64,000 bases of DNA, from contig CAYFWB010000001.1 of the NCBI GenBank assembly GCA_964346765.1, forward strand, positions 124,001 through 188,000. The letters are read 5' to 3'. The DNA comes from JBGSPQ01 sp964346765 (GTDB lineage Bacteria > Patescibacteriota > Gracilibacteria > UBA1369). The notes under the pieces are model-generated. The model did no database searches. It had not been told where the DNA came from and saw nothing but the letters and a program-made list of their open reading frames with translations. Of the stretch, positions 41,306 to 50,069 are shown piece after piece. Numbering within the stretch: position 1 is the first letter of the stretch; the number at the start of each line of letters is the position of its first letter. Both the position numbers and the translations under genes were made by a program.

Positions 41306-42007
41306 GTGGTTGATCTTCTTTGTGGAAGGTTGGTTAAAATTTTTAACTTATTTTTTATTCTTAGTTGTAATTTGTGTCATGGACGATTAGAGACTACTTT
41401 TAATATAGAGGGTTTTTATGATTGTGGTTTTTGTCGGGGAATACAGCGTGATAAGAGGTTTTATTTGTCGCCTACCGAAGAGAAAAAACGCTATGAAGAA
41501 CATAATAACGATGTTGAGGATTTATGTTATCAGAATTTTGTTTCACCAATTACTGATGCGGTATTGCGGGATTTTGACAAGAACGCGGTTGGTCTGGATT
41601 TTGGCGCGGGGACCGGGCCGGTTATTAGTAAGGTTTTGAGTGACAATGGTTATAGTATTGAAAAATATGATCCGTTTTTTTGTGATCGGGCCGTAGTTTT
41701 GCGACAACAATATGATTTTATTGTTTGCTGTGAAGTTGTGGAGCATTTTCATAGACCCGATCGGGAATTTGAACTTTTGAGAAGGATGTTAAAGCCGGGA
41801 GGAAGGCTGTATTGTATGACTCATCTTTATAGTGAAGATGTGGACTTTAAAAACTGGTATTATAGGAATGATCCAACTCATGTCTTTTTTTATCGTGCGG
41901 AGACTTTTCAATGGATAAAAGAGTATTTTCGGTTTGGTGATTTATTGATTGCGGGAAGATTGATTGTACTGGCGGATAGTAGTTTGGGAGGTTGGATCTG
42001 TAGATAA
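41306..42007 (+). CDS. Class I SAM methyltransferase with N-terminal Cys motifs
   Basis: The 233-aa product opens with two Cys pairs (Cys-Asn-Leu-Cys and Cys-Gly-Phe-Cys), probably a zinc ribbon. A Tyr-Glu-x-His-Asn-Asn motif near 63 and the SAM fold follow: Leu-Asp-Phe-Gly-Ala-Gly-Thr-Gly-Pro (motif I), Cys-Glu-Val-Val-Glu-His-Phe-His-Arg-Pro and Lys-Pro-Gly-Gly-Arg-Leu. His-Val-Phe-Phe-Tyr near 193 is typical of this widespread, uncharacterised subfamily. The start is uncertain: the frame opens with GTG at 41306. It sits between two copies of a duplication near tRNA-Gln, so it may be cargo of an integration event. Confidence 0.8.
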   Translation: MVDLLCGRLVKIFNLFFILSCNLCHGRLETTFNIEGFYDCGFCRGIQRDKRFYLSPTEEKKRYEEHNNDVEDLCYQNFVSPITDAVLRDFDKNAVGLDFGAGTGPVISKVLSDNGYSIEKYDPFFCDRAVVLRQQYDFIVCCEVVEHFHRPDREFELLRRMLKPGGRLYCMTHLYSEDVDFKNWYYRNDPTHVFFYRAETFQWIKEYFRFGDLLIAGRLIVLADSSLGGWICR

Positions 42008-42111
42008 TAGGGAACCGGTACTGATCGGTTGGCAATAATTATTGCTTACTCCAGCACAGTTTCCTGGGCGTTTGTTTGGCAGTCGTGGTTGTTGATTATT
42101 CGCAGGTTGTA

Positions 42112-42277
42112 GCCGGATGAGGTGGAAAGAAGGATGGAAAGTGCAAAAAAAGAGATGGGGATGGCGGATGAGTTTGATTATCAGGTCTGGAATTATGAAA
42201 ACAGGGTGGATGTATGCGTGGAGGAAGTTGAAAGAATTATTGATTCGGAAATGGAAAAAGCCGGCTTGAAGAAATAG
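42112..42277 (+). pseudogene. gmk 3' fragment
   Basis: About 55 codons of the guanylate kinase C-terminus (Asp-Glu-Val-Glu-Arg-Arg-Met-Glu-Ser through Gly-Leu-Lys-Lys, then TAG), without start or catalytic core. It is nearly identical to the parental gene, so the duplication is recent. Confidence 0.9.
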
Positions 42278-42315
42278 TAACTAGCAGGTAAAATCGCTTT
42301 TGTGATTTGAAATAT

Positions 42316-42413
42316 TGGGGAGTAGCCCCCGCCACAGCGGGGTTTGACAACAAGTGGTAAGGCACCCCGCCGTGGCGGGGCATGCGGGGGTTCGAATCCC
42401 TCCTCCCCAGCCA
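42316..42413 (+). pseudogene. tRNA-Gln copy disrupted by two palindromic elements
   Basis: The acceptor and T arms are intact, with encoded CCA. The D arm carries the 24-bp insertion whose palindrome CCCCGCCACAGCGGGG is at 42327-42342. The entire anticodon arm is replaced by the perfect palindrome CCCCGCCGTGGCGGGG (42365-42380). It has no anticodon and cannot decode. Confidence 0.88.
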
Positions 42414-42426
42414 GAATGAAAATTAA

Positions 42427-42452
42427 CGGCGCACTTCTGCGTCGCTTTTTTA
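42427..42452 (+). terminator. Terminator, duplicated copy
   Basis: The same CGGCGCA-CTTC-TGCGTCG hairpin and T-run as at 41192-41217, now following the tRNA pseudogene. Confidence 0.8.
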
Positions 42453-42627
42453 TTCTCGCTCGCACGCTTACTTGTGTAAGCTTAGCTCGTTTCGAATAAA
42501 AGCTCCTTGAATTGCTTGTTTCTTTTCATTCTGGGCATTCACGAAAGAAAACCTTGTCGGTTTTATCTTGTGAGCTCTCTTTCCCTTCATGGTATTCGCA
42601 AATTATTCAGAAATCTATTAAAAAAGA

Positions 42628-43578
42628 TTAATTTGAAAGTTTTTGACTGATTAATTTTTTTAATTTTGGCATAATTTCTCTGGCGGCTATTTCGCCCGCT
42701 TCGATTACTTGTTCGTATTTTTCAAATTCAAGTACGGAAATTGAATCGGTTTTTGGAAATATGATGATATCGGGTTGTGCTTCATTAATTCTTTGCATCA
42801 TTGCTTCCTCTCTTGTCAGGTCTATGGATCGAAAAATATTTTCCATTAACAATGAATAGTTGATTTTAACTTTGTGGAAAAATCCGGGTTGAAGATTAAA
42901 GGTTTTGCGCTTATTGTAGTATTTTTCCCAGATCATGCCGGACAGGTGTTGTTTACTTGTTTTAAGCCCTAGATCGATTCCTATGACTATGTCGATATTA
43001 CTGTAAGATCTTAACCTGTTAACAGGTATGTTGTTTAAAATCCCTCCATCGGCAAGATATCGGTTGTTGTAAAAATATGCGGGAAAAAGGCCCGGTATGG
43101 CTGATGAGGCCATCAATGCGGGCCACATTGCTCCTTCGTTTAATACCACTTCTTCACCTGCTTCCAGGTCAACCGCTATTACATCATATGGAATTTTGCA
43201 GTCCGGAAATGTTGATTCTCCGATACTGTTTTTTATTATTGTTTTTAATTTTTTGTTTTTGGCAATGCTGTCTCCGAAAAAATTTATATTGCTTATTCCA
43301 AGCACTTTATAATTTTTAAACTGTTCTGCAAGTTTTATGATTTTTGAAACCGGATAGTTCAGACAGTAAGCCGCGCCTGTTATAGCTCCGGAACTTACTC
43401 CCGCCATTCGATCGATTTTGATACCTTCTTCTTCAAATACTTTTAATACTCCCAAATGGGCTCCTCCTTTGGCTCCGCCTCCTCCCAATGCAAGTCCGAT
43501 TTTTACTTCGCGATTTCTCATTAAATTTTTTATATCTAAATATTTGTTTATTTTCAAAAGTTTACTTTTAGTATTCAA
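42628..43578 (-). CDS. Patatin-like phospholipase
   Basis: A serine lipid acyl hydrolase. The 316-aa protein has the oxyanion loop Leu-Gly-Gly-Gly-Gly-Ala-Lys-Gly-Gly-Ala-His (31-41), nucleophile Ser62 in Gly-Val-Ser-Ser-Gly and catalytic Asp176 in Asp-Gly-Gly. No signal peptide is present; it resembles the cytoplasmic RssA/YlbK group. A start at Met-Arg-Asn-Arg (residue 20) is also possible. Confidence 0.93.
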   Translation of the reverse strand: MNTKSKLLKINKYLDIKNLMRNREVKIGLALGGGGAKGGAHLGVLKVFEEEGIKIDRMAGVSSGAITGAAYCLNYPVSKIIKLAEQFKNYKVLGISNINFFGDSIAKNKKLKTIIKNSIGESTFPDCKIPYDVIAVDLEAGEEVVLNEGAMWPALMASSAIPGLFPAYFYNNRYLADGGILNNIPVNRLRSYSNIDIVIGIDLGLKTSKQHLSGMIWEKYYNKRKTFNLQPGFFHKVKINYSLLMENIFRSIDLTREEAMMQRINEAQPDIIIFPKTDSISVLEFEKYEQVIEAGEIAAREIMPKLKKLISQKLSN

Positions 43579-43614
43579 GCATGAAATTGAGATAATTAAT
43601 ATATTTTTTATATT

Positions 43615-43650
43615 AAAAAAGAACCCCGTTTTTCATACGGGGTTCTTTTT
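43615..43650 (-). terminator. Terminator after the large SLH gene
   Basis: A perfect 9-bp stem GAACCCCGT / ACGGGGTTC (43621-43629, 43637-43645), flanked by T-runs on both strands, so it can act in both directions. It lies between the SLH gene stop at 43733 and the patatin start at 43578. Confidence 0.85.
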
Positions 43651-43732
43651 CAGTTTGTAAGGTAGTTGTTTATTGCCTGGTTTATATCGTCTGATAGTTG
43701 GTAAGTGAGTAGAACTGTTGTTTTGCCAGTAT

Positions 43733-45655
43733 TTATTCTACTTCTTCTTGAGCAGCTTTATCAAAGCATGCTGATTCATCCATGCCTATGAAAAGGGCTA
43801 GATCTACTATTTTGGCCAGTTCGGCGCGGGTAATTTCTTCGCCACCGGCAAATATTTTTACTCCGTCAACGTCACGTCCTTCAAAGAGGCCGCATGAGTA
43901 TGCCATCTCCGCATAATCGGCATACCATTCATCTCCGGTAATATCGGGTAACGAGTATTCGGTGTATTCGGGAACGTCAAATTCCAGTGCTCTTAATACA
44001 ACGGCGGCGGCTTCCGCTCTAAGTATAGGATTGCCGGGGCCGAAAGTGCCGTCTTCGTAACCACCGAAGTATCCGTTATCAAATGCGTTTGTTGTATAGA
44101 CGCAATACCATGATCCGTCTTCAATATCGGGGAAGTAAGTTGCTTCGCATTCAGCTGGTTCGTCTCCGTTTGCCAGTGATACTATTTTAGCGGCTTCTGC
44201 TCTGTTTACGGGGTCGTCCGGTCTGTAGTCGCCGGTTTCATCATCACCGGAAACCACTTCGGCGTTAAACAGTTCGGTAATGAAATCTTCAGCCCAGTGT
44301 CCACCAATGTCACCGGGTTTTTCCTCTTCCTCTTCCTCGGTGGCGGGTTTTTCTTCAGATTCTTCTTCGGCGGCAGGTTCAGGCTGGTATCCGGTACCCA
44401 TTATTTCATCCGCATCGTTGAGTAGGTCTTCATAAACGGTCGCGTTTACGTCGGTACAGAAACCGTCATCTTTTAACTCCTGCAGTTCGGTCAGGCAGTC
44501 ATTAAGTGAAGAGACCAGTGTTTCAGCGTCAGTATATGCCATGTTAAGTTCATCCAGTAATGTTGCGTAGTCGTCCAGAGCCACAATGTAGTCATCCATT
44601 AAAGTATCCATTTGAGCGTTTAATTCAGCTTCATCGGGTAAATGCTGTGAGCTGTGTGTCTCCCAGTATTCATCAAGATTTTGGATCATTTCTTCTATTT
44701 GTGACTCGCTGGTGAAACACCATTGAACGTCACCGAAATTGTGAGCAATACCCCAGGCTTGTCCCGGGTCGACTTCAAAATTATCGCATGATTCGTCCGT
44801 CATACCTCCGGCATCCACAACCATTGCTCTTAATTCGTTTTGCAGTGTTTGCAGGTCTTCCATTTGTTCTTCAACTTCATCTATGTCGGCTTCAAGATCG
44901 TTTAATTCCTGATCCATAACATCGGCTTCCGCTTCCAAATCTTCAATGTCCGTTAAAGTCAGACTTAATTCGTAACCGATTTCTTCACAATTCGGGCAGT
45001 CCATTTCAGCGAGGCAGTTTGTTTCTTCGCAATTCGTCAAATCTTCAAATAGAAGATTTATTTCGGCCAGCAGATCTTCAATGTTTGGGGAAGAGTCTCC
45101 ATCATGGTCTTTTAGCAGTTCTATCATTTCATTCCAGACGTCGTCCCAGGCCATCGATAGATCTGGATCCAATCCTTCTGTTATATCCGTCATGCGGGAT
45201 AAGAAGTTAAAGTAGTCCGGTTCAACTCCGAACCACATATTTTCGTCTAGAAAACAGTAAAGTTCACCTTCATAGCTGAATGAAGAATAGTAGGCGAAGG
45301 AGTTTGCGGGGTCTTCACAGACAGGGCCAATAGCCAGCATGTCATCGGCGACAGCGTTTGCAAGCTCATCAACCATAAGCATGCTGTCACCTTCATATAC
45401 CGTTGTTGTTGTCTCATCAAGGAGACTTTCAATTTCGGCGCCGTAAACCGAAACGTCGGTTATCACGTTGTTAAGTTCGGCATAAGTTGCATCCAGGTCG
45501 TCCTGGATTGTTTGACAATCCGCACATTCAGTGGGATCGGGCTGAGTTGGTGCTGCAGGAGTCGCGTAAGAAATAGCCGTGCCGGAAATTACAAGCATGG
45601 CCAAAAGCGCTCCGCCCGCCAACTTAGCCCAGAGTTTTTGCATGTTTTTGCGCAT
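43733..45655 (-). CDS. S-layer-homology protein with Cys-rich coiled-coil ectodomain
   Basis: The 640-aa exported protein has a signal peptide (1-31, Ala-Ile-Ser-Tyr-Ala). A long acidic helical region follows, with paired Cys motifs (Cys-Ala-Asp-Cys near 43; Cys-Glu-Glu-Thr-Asn-Cys and Cys-Pro-Asn-Cys near 215-228) and an Asp/Glu/Leu coiled coil at about 235-275. After a Glu-rich linker (about 435-455), three SLH motifs fill the C-terminus (Gly-Gly-His-Trp-Ala-Glu-Asp; Trp-Tyr-Cys-Val-Tyr; Glu-Trp-Tyr-Ala-Asp-Tyr), which anchor to cell-wall polymer. It is monocistronic and likely abundant: a candidate S-layer or wall protein. Confidence 0.9.
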   Translation of the reverse strand: MRKNMQKLWAKLAGGALLAMLVISGTAISYATPAAPTQPDPTECADCQTIQDDLDATYAELNNVITDVSVYGAEIESLLDETTTTVYEGDSMLMVDELANAVADDMLAIGPVCEDPANSFAYYSSFSYEGELYCFLDENMWFGVEPDYFNFLSRMTDITEGLDPDLSMAWDDVWNEMIELLKDHDGDSSPNIEDLLAEINLLFEDLTNCEETNCLAEMDCPNCEEIGYELSLTLTDIEDLEAEADVMDQELNDLEADIDEVEEQMEDLQTLQNELRAMVVDAGGMTDESCDNFEVDPGQAWGIAHNFGDVQWCFTSESQIEEMIQNLDEYWETHSSQHLPDEAELNAQMDTLMDDYIVALDDYATLLDELNMAYTDAETLVSSLNDCLTELQELKDDGFCTDVNATVYEDLLNDADEIMGTGYQPEPAAEEESEEKPATEEEEEEKPGDIGGHWAEDFITELFNAEVVSGDDETGDYRPDDPVNRAEAAKIVSLANGDEPAECEATYFPDIEDGSWYCVYTTNAFDNGYFGGYEDGTFGPGNPILRAEAAAVVLRALEFDVPEYTEYSLPDITGDEWYADYAEMAYSCGLFEGRDVDGVKIFAGGEEITRAELAKIVDLALFIGMDESACFDKAAQEEVE

Positions 45656-45686
45656 ATAAAACTTGGGTTAAGAATTATGAAATAAT

Positions 45687-45698
45687 ACTTAAGGTAAT
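45687..45698 (-). promoter_or_regulatory. Shared upstream motif ATTACCTTAAGT, site 1
   Basis: A 12-bp sequence 32 nt before the start of the large SLH gene. The identical 12 bp occur at 52418-52429, 29 nt before the lamin-tail-domain gene, in the same orientation. Confidence 0.4.
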
Positions 45699-45749
45699 AT
45701 ATAATAATATGTCTTTTAGCACAATAAGAAAGCTGGTTTTTTAAGGTTA

Positions 45750-46808
45750 TTATGTTTTGGGATTTTCAAATTTGTCCAATCCGTTTTGTTCCATGTACAT
45801 GGCTCTGTAAATATTTTCGCTGATGCCGGCTCTTGTCATAGCTTTTTCCGGATTGTACATACTGCCGATTTCTTCTAATAAACCTTTTTCTTTGGCGACT
45901 TTAATATATGTAGCGAACCATTGAGTGGCAGATACGTCCACATAAATGTCTTCTTCAATGGATTCGGGTATGGGTAGCCCCCGGGAATTGATTAGCATTT
46001 TTATGGTTTCGGCTTTGTTTACTTCTCGTCCGGGTTTGAATTCTTCGTCCGGATAACCGGATACCCATCCCGCGGTTTTGGCGTAGCATATATATGGAGC
46101 AAACCATTCTTCGGATACATCGGGGAAGCAGTTTTTAAACTGGTTGGGATCCGGATTTTTGCCTTGTCCGCCTACAAGAATTTTCATTAGTTCTGCACGA
46201 TTTACAGTTGTATCTGGTCTGAACGTTAAATCGGGATATCCGGAAATTATCTGATTTTGATAAAGGTATTTGATGGCATCTCTGTTTCTGTGCTGTTGTA
46301 TATCGGTTAAAGGGACTTCGCTTTCAATTTCTTCAGGCAGTTGATCTTCGCTTCTGTTGTCTTCTTCCGTCTGATCTGTTTCCGTTTGTTCAGAATTTTC
46401 GTTTGATGGTTCTTCTTCCTCTGCAATTTTTTCAATCAGAAAATTATTCTCATTCGAGTAGTTTAGACAATTATCTTTACCATCAAGCACGCAGATTCGT
46501 ACGTAATAAGTGCCGGTGTTTAAAAAATAATCCACTGTATAAGTGTCGATTTCTTCCTGTCTGACTGTATCGTAATAATCGTTTTCTCCCAAAGGGTATG
46601 TGGGGGAAGGGATTAAACTCCATAGTATTCTATAACCGTAGGGAGCGGAACCGTTATCGGCATCCCAATTTAATTCAATTGTTTTACCGTCGGTTGTTCC
46701 TCTAAGTGTAATTTCGGACGGGGTAAATGATTCTTGTCCAAAAGTCGGATATGTATGACTTAATAGTAAAAATGAAATGATCAGCAGAGATGTTTTTTTA
46801 AATTTCAT
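45750..46808 (-). CDS. SLH-domain protein with fibronectin-like N-terminus
   Basis: The 352-aa product starts at Met-Lys-Phe-Lys-Lys with a signal peptide (cleavage near Thr-Phe-Gly-Gln, residue 22). The longer frame upstream is AT-rich non-coding. Residues 25-130 resemble a fibronectin-III-like beta sandwich (Ile-Glu-Leu-Asn-Trp-Asp, Tyr-Arg-Ile-Leu-Trp-Ser, Thr-Tyr-Tyr-Val-Arg-Ile-Cys). A Glu/Gln/Thr-rich linker precedes three SLH motifs (Ile-Ser-Gly-Tyr-Pro-Asp-Leu-Thr-Phe-Arg-Pro; Trp-Val-Ser-Gly-Tyr-Pro-Asp-Glu). Surface-anchored; partner unknown. Confidence 0.88.
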   Translation of the reverse strand: MKFKKTSLLIISFLLLSHTYPTFGQESFTPSEITLRGTTDGKTIELNWDADNGSAPYGYRILWSLIPSPTYPLGENDYYDTVRQEEIDTYTVDYFLNTGTYYVRICVLDGKDNCLNYSNENNFLIEKIAEEEEPSNENSEQTETDQTEEDNRSEDQLPEEIESEVPLTDIQQHRNRDAIKYLYQNQIISGYPDLTFRPDTTVNRAELMKILVGGQGKNPDPNQFKNCFPDVSEEWFAPYICYAKTAGWVSGYPDEEFKPGREVNKAETIKMLINSRGLPIPESIEEDIYVDVSATQWFATYIKVAKEKGLLEEIGSMYNPEKAMTRAGISENIYRAMYMEQNGLDKFENPKT

Positions 46809-46923
46809 ATTTGAAGGGATTATATATTTGTATTTTACATATTTTACCGTTTTTAATGGGTATAATTTTATTGCATTAATACTTAATTGTGCTATTGTTT
46901 GGATTGTTTTTAATTTCTTCATT

Positions 46924-47523
46924 ATGAAAAAATTGTTTAATTCTATGGAAATTTTGTGTTTTTTATTATTGTCCATAGTGTTATTGAGTGCGTGTGAAGC
47001 TGAAAATGCTAATGTTGAAAACAAGGAAAATATTGATAGTCCGAAATCAGCGTATGATGAAAATGTTGATGATGCTATTGATGTTGATGTTATCGCGGAT
47101 GAAGAAGATGTTACTATTGAGACGGATCTTGGAAAAATAAAAATCGACGAAGAAACAGGTAATGGTTATGTGGAAATGGAGGGGAGTTCCGATATTATTA
47201 TTGATTCGGACAGTCTGAATGAAAAAATGCCGGAAGATTTGGTAATTTTGGAAAAAGGTAAGAATTTTAATTGGGCCGGTGTTGATGGCAACGGCATGCT
47301 TTCTTACAGGTTAACGGGAATGGATTATAAGGAGGTTTGTAGTGACCAGTCTGCATTGTTACAGCAAAAGGGTTGGGAACCGGATGAAGGTGTGGCGGTT
47401 CAGTTTAGTGGAACATCGACCAATACTTTAAGTAAAGAGGGATACATTCTTTCATTAACTTGTACAGAGGATTCAGATGACTCCGACGAAGTTACTGTTA
47501 CAATTGTTAAAGGTGTTAATTAA
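46924..47523 (+). CDS. Hypothetical acidic lipoprotein
   Basis: The 199-aa product starts Met-Lys-Lys-Leu-Phe with a lipobox Leu-Leu-Ser-Ala-Cys (Cys at about 24). The mature protein is very acidic up to about residue 90, then has a small domain with Gly-Lys-Asn-Phe-Asn-Trp-Ala-Gly and Lys-Gly-Trp-Glu-Pro-Asp. Two further cysteines could pair. No family is recognised. It precedes the acetyltransferase gene by 6 nt. Confidence 0.7.
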   Translation: MKKLFNSMEILCFLLLSIVLLSACEAENANVENKENIDSPKSAYDENVDDAIDVDVIADEEDVTIETDLGKIKIDEETGNGYVEMEGSSDIIIDSDSLNEKMPEDLVILEKGKNFNWAGVDGNGMLSYRLTGMDYKEVCSDQSALLQQKGWEPDEGVAVQFSGTSTNTLSKEGYILSLTCTEDSDDSDEVTVTIVKGVN

Positions 47524-47529
47524 TAATGT

Positions 47530-47985
47530 ATGAAAATACGTCGTTTTCGTGAAGGTGACACGGAAGGAATTGTTAGATTGATTGATGATGTGATGGCCGA
47601 GTTCGGTGAGCATTTCGATTCCGATTTGGACAGAGATCTTTTGGATATACCCAAATACTATGGAAATAAAGGGGCTTTTTGGGTTCTTATTGATGATAAT
47701 GGAAAAGTGGCGGGTACGATAGCGATGAGTAGAGTAACTGATGATGTTTGTAAGTTCAGACGATTTTATATTCATAAAGATTATCGCGGTCAGGGGTGGG
47801 GGAATAAATTATTCGAGCACAGGATTAAAGAAGCCCGGGTACTAGGTTATAAGCAGGCATGGATGGTAACTTCAGCGCATCATAAAGGGGCCATTGAATT
47901 TGTAAAAAAGAAAGGGGCAAAATACTCCAAAGACAGATTGTTTCCGACAAGAAGGGCACATATGTTTTTTACTTATGATCTTTAA
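47530..47985 (+). CDS. GNAT family N-acetyltransferase
   Basis: The 151-aa protein has the acetyl-CoA loop Asp-Tyr-Arg-Gly-Gln-Gly-Trp-Gly-Asn-Lys-Leu near 86-96, preceded by the Arg-Arg-Phe-Tyr-Ile-His strand. The C-terminal Ala-Ile-Glu-Phe-Val-Lys-Lys-Lys-Gly-Ala resembles small-molecule acetyltransferases. Substrate unknown. Confidence 0.88.
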   Translation: MKIRRFREGDTEGIVRLIDDVMAEFGEHFDSDLDRDLLDIPKYYGNKGAFWVLIDDNGKVAGTIAMSRVTDDVCKFRRFYIHKDYRGQGWGNKLFEHRIKEARVLGYKQAWMVTSAHHKGAIEFVKKKGAKYSKDRLFPTRRAHMFFTYDL

Positions 47986-48126
47986 ATTAAAAAAGAAAGG
48001 CAGGGAAGTGATCTATGAGTATAAGAGACACAACCAGCCGAGTGATATTATTTTGGGCGGGCAGGACGGTTTGCTATTTAGAGTTTAGTTTTTTATACTG
48101 GGCTCATAATTTTTACTTTTTTTATT

Positions 48127-49284
48127 ATGGAGGATCGGGTTATGGAGGATCGGGGAAAAAATGATTCCAGCAAAGTTGAAAAGATTAAAAAGATGGACGG
48201 AGTGGTAATATCCCATTTTCCAGGTTATTTTTTAATTGCGTGTATTATTATCACTGGACTGATGCTTTTAGATATCTTTAGTCCGTTTATTTACGCGTTG
48301 ATTTTATCGGCAATATTGGTGACGGCGTTTTATCCTCTTTATCAAAAGATTTTGGTGATAATGAAAAATCGCGTGATACTTTCTACTTTGATTGTAACTT
48401 TATTGATTGTTTTTGTTATTGTCGTCCCTCTATTCTTATTTATTTTGTTTTTGGCCGAACAGGCACTGGATGTTTATGGATATATATATAAGCAGGTAAA
48501 AACTGGTCAACTGGACTGGCTTATTATATGGAGTGATGGTGGTTTGATTTATGATGCTTTAAGTTTTGTTAAATATTATCTGGGTGATTTGATTGATTTT
48601 GATAATATCGACTTAAAAACCAGTATTGTGGATTTGGCAAAAAACGTGACACAATGGTTGGTAGCTCAGAGTTCGGCTTTGATAAAAGGCTTCTTATGGT
48701 TGCTGATCAGTTTTGTGGTTTTAATGTTTTCTTTGTTCTTTATGTTCAAAGATGGTGAAAAAATTATTGAAAGGATTATGACTTTGAGCCCATTGTCAAG
48801 CAAACATGAAAGTGAACTTTTCAGTAAATTTAAGGAAATCAGCCATGCAACCTTATACGGTATATTTTTTACGGCGGTGGTTCAGGGAATATTGGGTGGT
48901 ATAGGTTTTGTGATAGCCGGAATACCGAATGTACTTTTTTGGGGGACTGCCGTGGCGGTGTTTTCTTTGATTCCTGTAATAGGTACCGGGACTGTATGGT
49001 TTCCGGCGGCGATATTTTTGCTTGTTGGGCAGCAGTGGTTTGGTGGTATTTTCTTGTTGGTCTGGGGAGCGGGTGTTATCAGTACGGTGGATAATTTTTT
49101 GAGAGCTCATTTGATAGGATCACGAGTTAAAATGAATCAGCTGCTTATGTTTTTGGCCGTGTTTGGAGGGGTTTTTGCTTTTGGACTGATCGGCGTTATT
49201 TTCGGACCGTTGATTTTATCTCTTTTCTTTGCCTTTTTGCATATATACGAAATTGAATATGACAAGGTGTTGCATCAAGATTAG
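48127..49284 (+). CDS. AI-2E family (PerM/UPF0118) transporter
   Basis: The 385-aa protein has eight transmembrane helices, a conserved periplasmic region, then Gly-Ile-Phe-Phe-Thr-Ala-Val-Val-Gln-Gly near 248 and Pro-Val-Ile-Gly-Thr-Gly-Thr-Val-Trp-Phe-Pro-Ala near 287. The end has Phe-Gly-Leu-Ile-Gly-Val-Ile-Phe-Gly-Pro-Leu, typical of the family. Members export varied small molecules or act as Na+/H+ antiporters; the substrate here cannot be predicted. The start may be the second Met (48142), since the first 15 nt are duplicated. Confidence 0.88.
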   Translation: MEDRVMEDRGKNDSSKVEKIKKMDGVVISHFPGYFLIACIIITGLMLLDIFSPFIYALILSAILVTAFYPLYQKILVIMKNRVILSTLIVTLLIVFVIVVPLFLFILFLAEQALDVYGYIYKQVKTGQLDWLIIWSDGGLIYDALSFVKYYLGDLIDFDNIDLKTSIVDLAKNVTQWLVAQSSALIKGFLWLLISFVVLMFSLFFMFKDGEKIIERIMTLSPLSSKHESELFSKFKEISHATLYGIFFTAVVQGILGGIGFVIAGIPNVLFWGTAVAVFSLIPVIGTGTVWFPAAIFLLVGQQWFGGIFLLVWGAGVISTVDNFLRAHLIGSRVKMNQLLMFLAVFGGVFAFGLIGVIFGPLILSLFFAFLHIYEIEYDKVLHQD

Positions 49285-49347
49285 TTAACTCTTTTTAAGG
49301 TTATATTTTTGTGTTATAATTTAGGGATTTATTTTCCCGATGTTTTT

Positions 49348-50064
49348 ATGACACAAAAACAAACACATGAAATTTCAGGCAAGAAAAAGTTTCTAATCTT
49401 TATATCGGTTTTGTTTGTGTGTTTGATTTTATTAACGGTTGGCACATATTATGTTCCCAAAGCTCGTCAGTTAATTTTAGGTGATCAACGCCAAGTTAGA
49501 CCTGCAGCGTTGGAAAGAGGTGAAATTCAGGGTAATATTTTTGTCGATGTGGAGGGGGATCATCCTAACGTGGTTGCTATTGCTTATTTAAAAAGTAAAG
49601 GTGTGATTCAGGGGTACGAAGACGGAAGTTTTAAGCCGGATGATCTTATCACAAGAGGTCAAGTGATGAAGTTGGTTGTCAGTGCATTACATGTTTATCC
49701 TCATCGTGTCAGATATTCTTATTGTTTTGATGACGTGGGAGGGGAATGGTTTGCTTCATATGTTTGTTTTGCCAAAGAAAAACGATGGATCAGCGGTTCC
49801 GGTGATAATTTATTTTATCCGGAAAGAAATATTACAGGTGCGGAGGTTCTGAAAATAATTGCCAATGCTTATCAGGTTGAGGGTATTAAAGGTGAAATTG
49901 GCGAAGGCGATCCGTGGTATAAACCTTATATTGAATATGGAGAAAGTGCGGGTTGGCTTGAGTCGTTAGGTAGCCAAACAGCATTTGATCCCGACGCTGA
50001 ATTGACCAGAGGTGAACTTGGGGAATTGCTATTTAGAATCATGCAAACCGAAGTAGTTGAATAA
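49348..50064 (+). CDS. SLH-domain protein, membrane anchored
   Basis: The 238-aa product starts at Met-Thr-Gln-Lys-Gln, with a transmembrane anchor or signal at about 14-36. Three SLH motifs follow directly: Ala-Tyr-Leu-Lys-Ser-Lys-Gly-Val-Ile-Gln-Gly-Tyr-Glu-Asp-Gly; Trp-Phe-Ala-Ser-Tyr-Val-Cys-Phe-Ala-Lys-Glu; and Trp-Tyr-Lys-Pro-Tyr-Ile-Glu-Tyr. It has no other domain, so it may tie the membrane to the wall. A TATAAT box about 30 nt upstream supports the chosen start over the frame's first ATG. Confidence 0.87.
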   Translation: MTQKQTHEISGKKKFLIFISVLFVCLILLTVGTYYVPKARQLILGDQRQVRPAALERGEIQGNIFVDVEGDHPNVVAIAYLKSKGVIQGYEDGSFKPDDLITRGQVMKLVVSALHVYPHRVRYSYCFDDVGGEWFASYVCFAKEKRWISGSGDNLFYPERNITGAEVLKIIANAYQVEGIKGEIGEGDPWYKPYIEYGESAGWLESLGSQTAFDPDAELTRGELGELLFRIMQTEVVE

Positions 50065-50069
50065 AATTA

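Larger units (their letters stand above)
42112..42526 (+). repeat. Copy 2 of the gmk-tail/tRNA-Gln duplication
   Basis: It matches 40676-41291 at both ends, but the tRNA part is reduced to one rearranged copy. The left edge falls inside a gmk codon and the right edge in TTGTTTCTTTT, after which the copies diverge. Confidence 0.9.

Noticed and set aside
42193..42465. 90-codon ORF on the minus strand over the duplicated tRNA
   Set aside because: It reads through the tRNA pseudogene, terminator and gmk fragment; no coding character.
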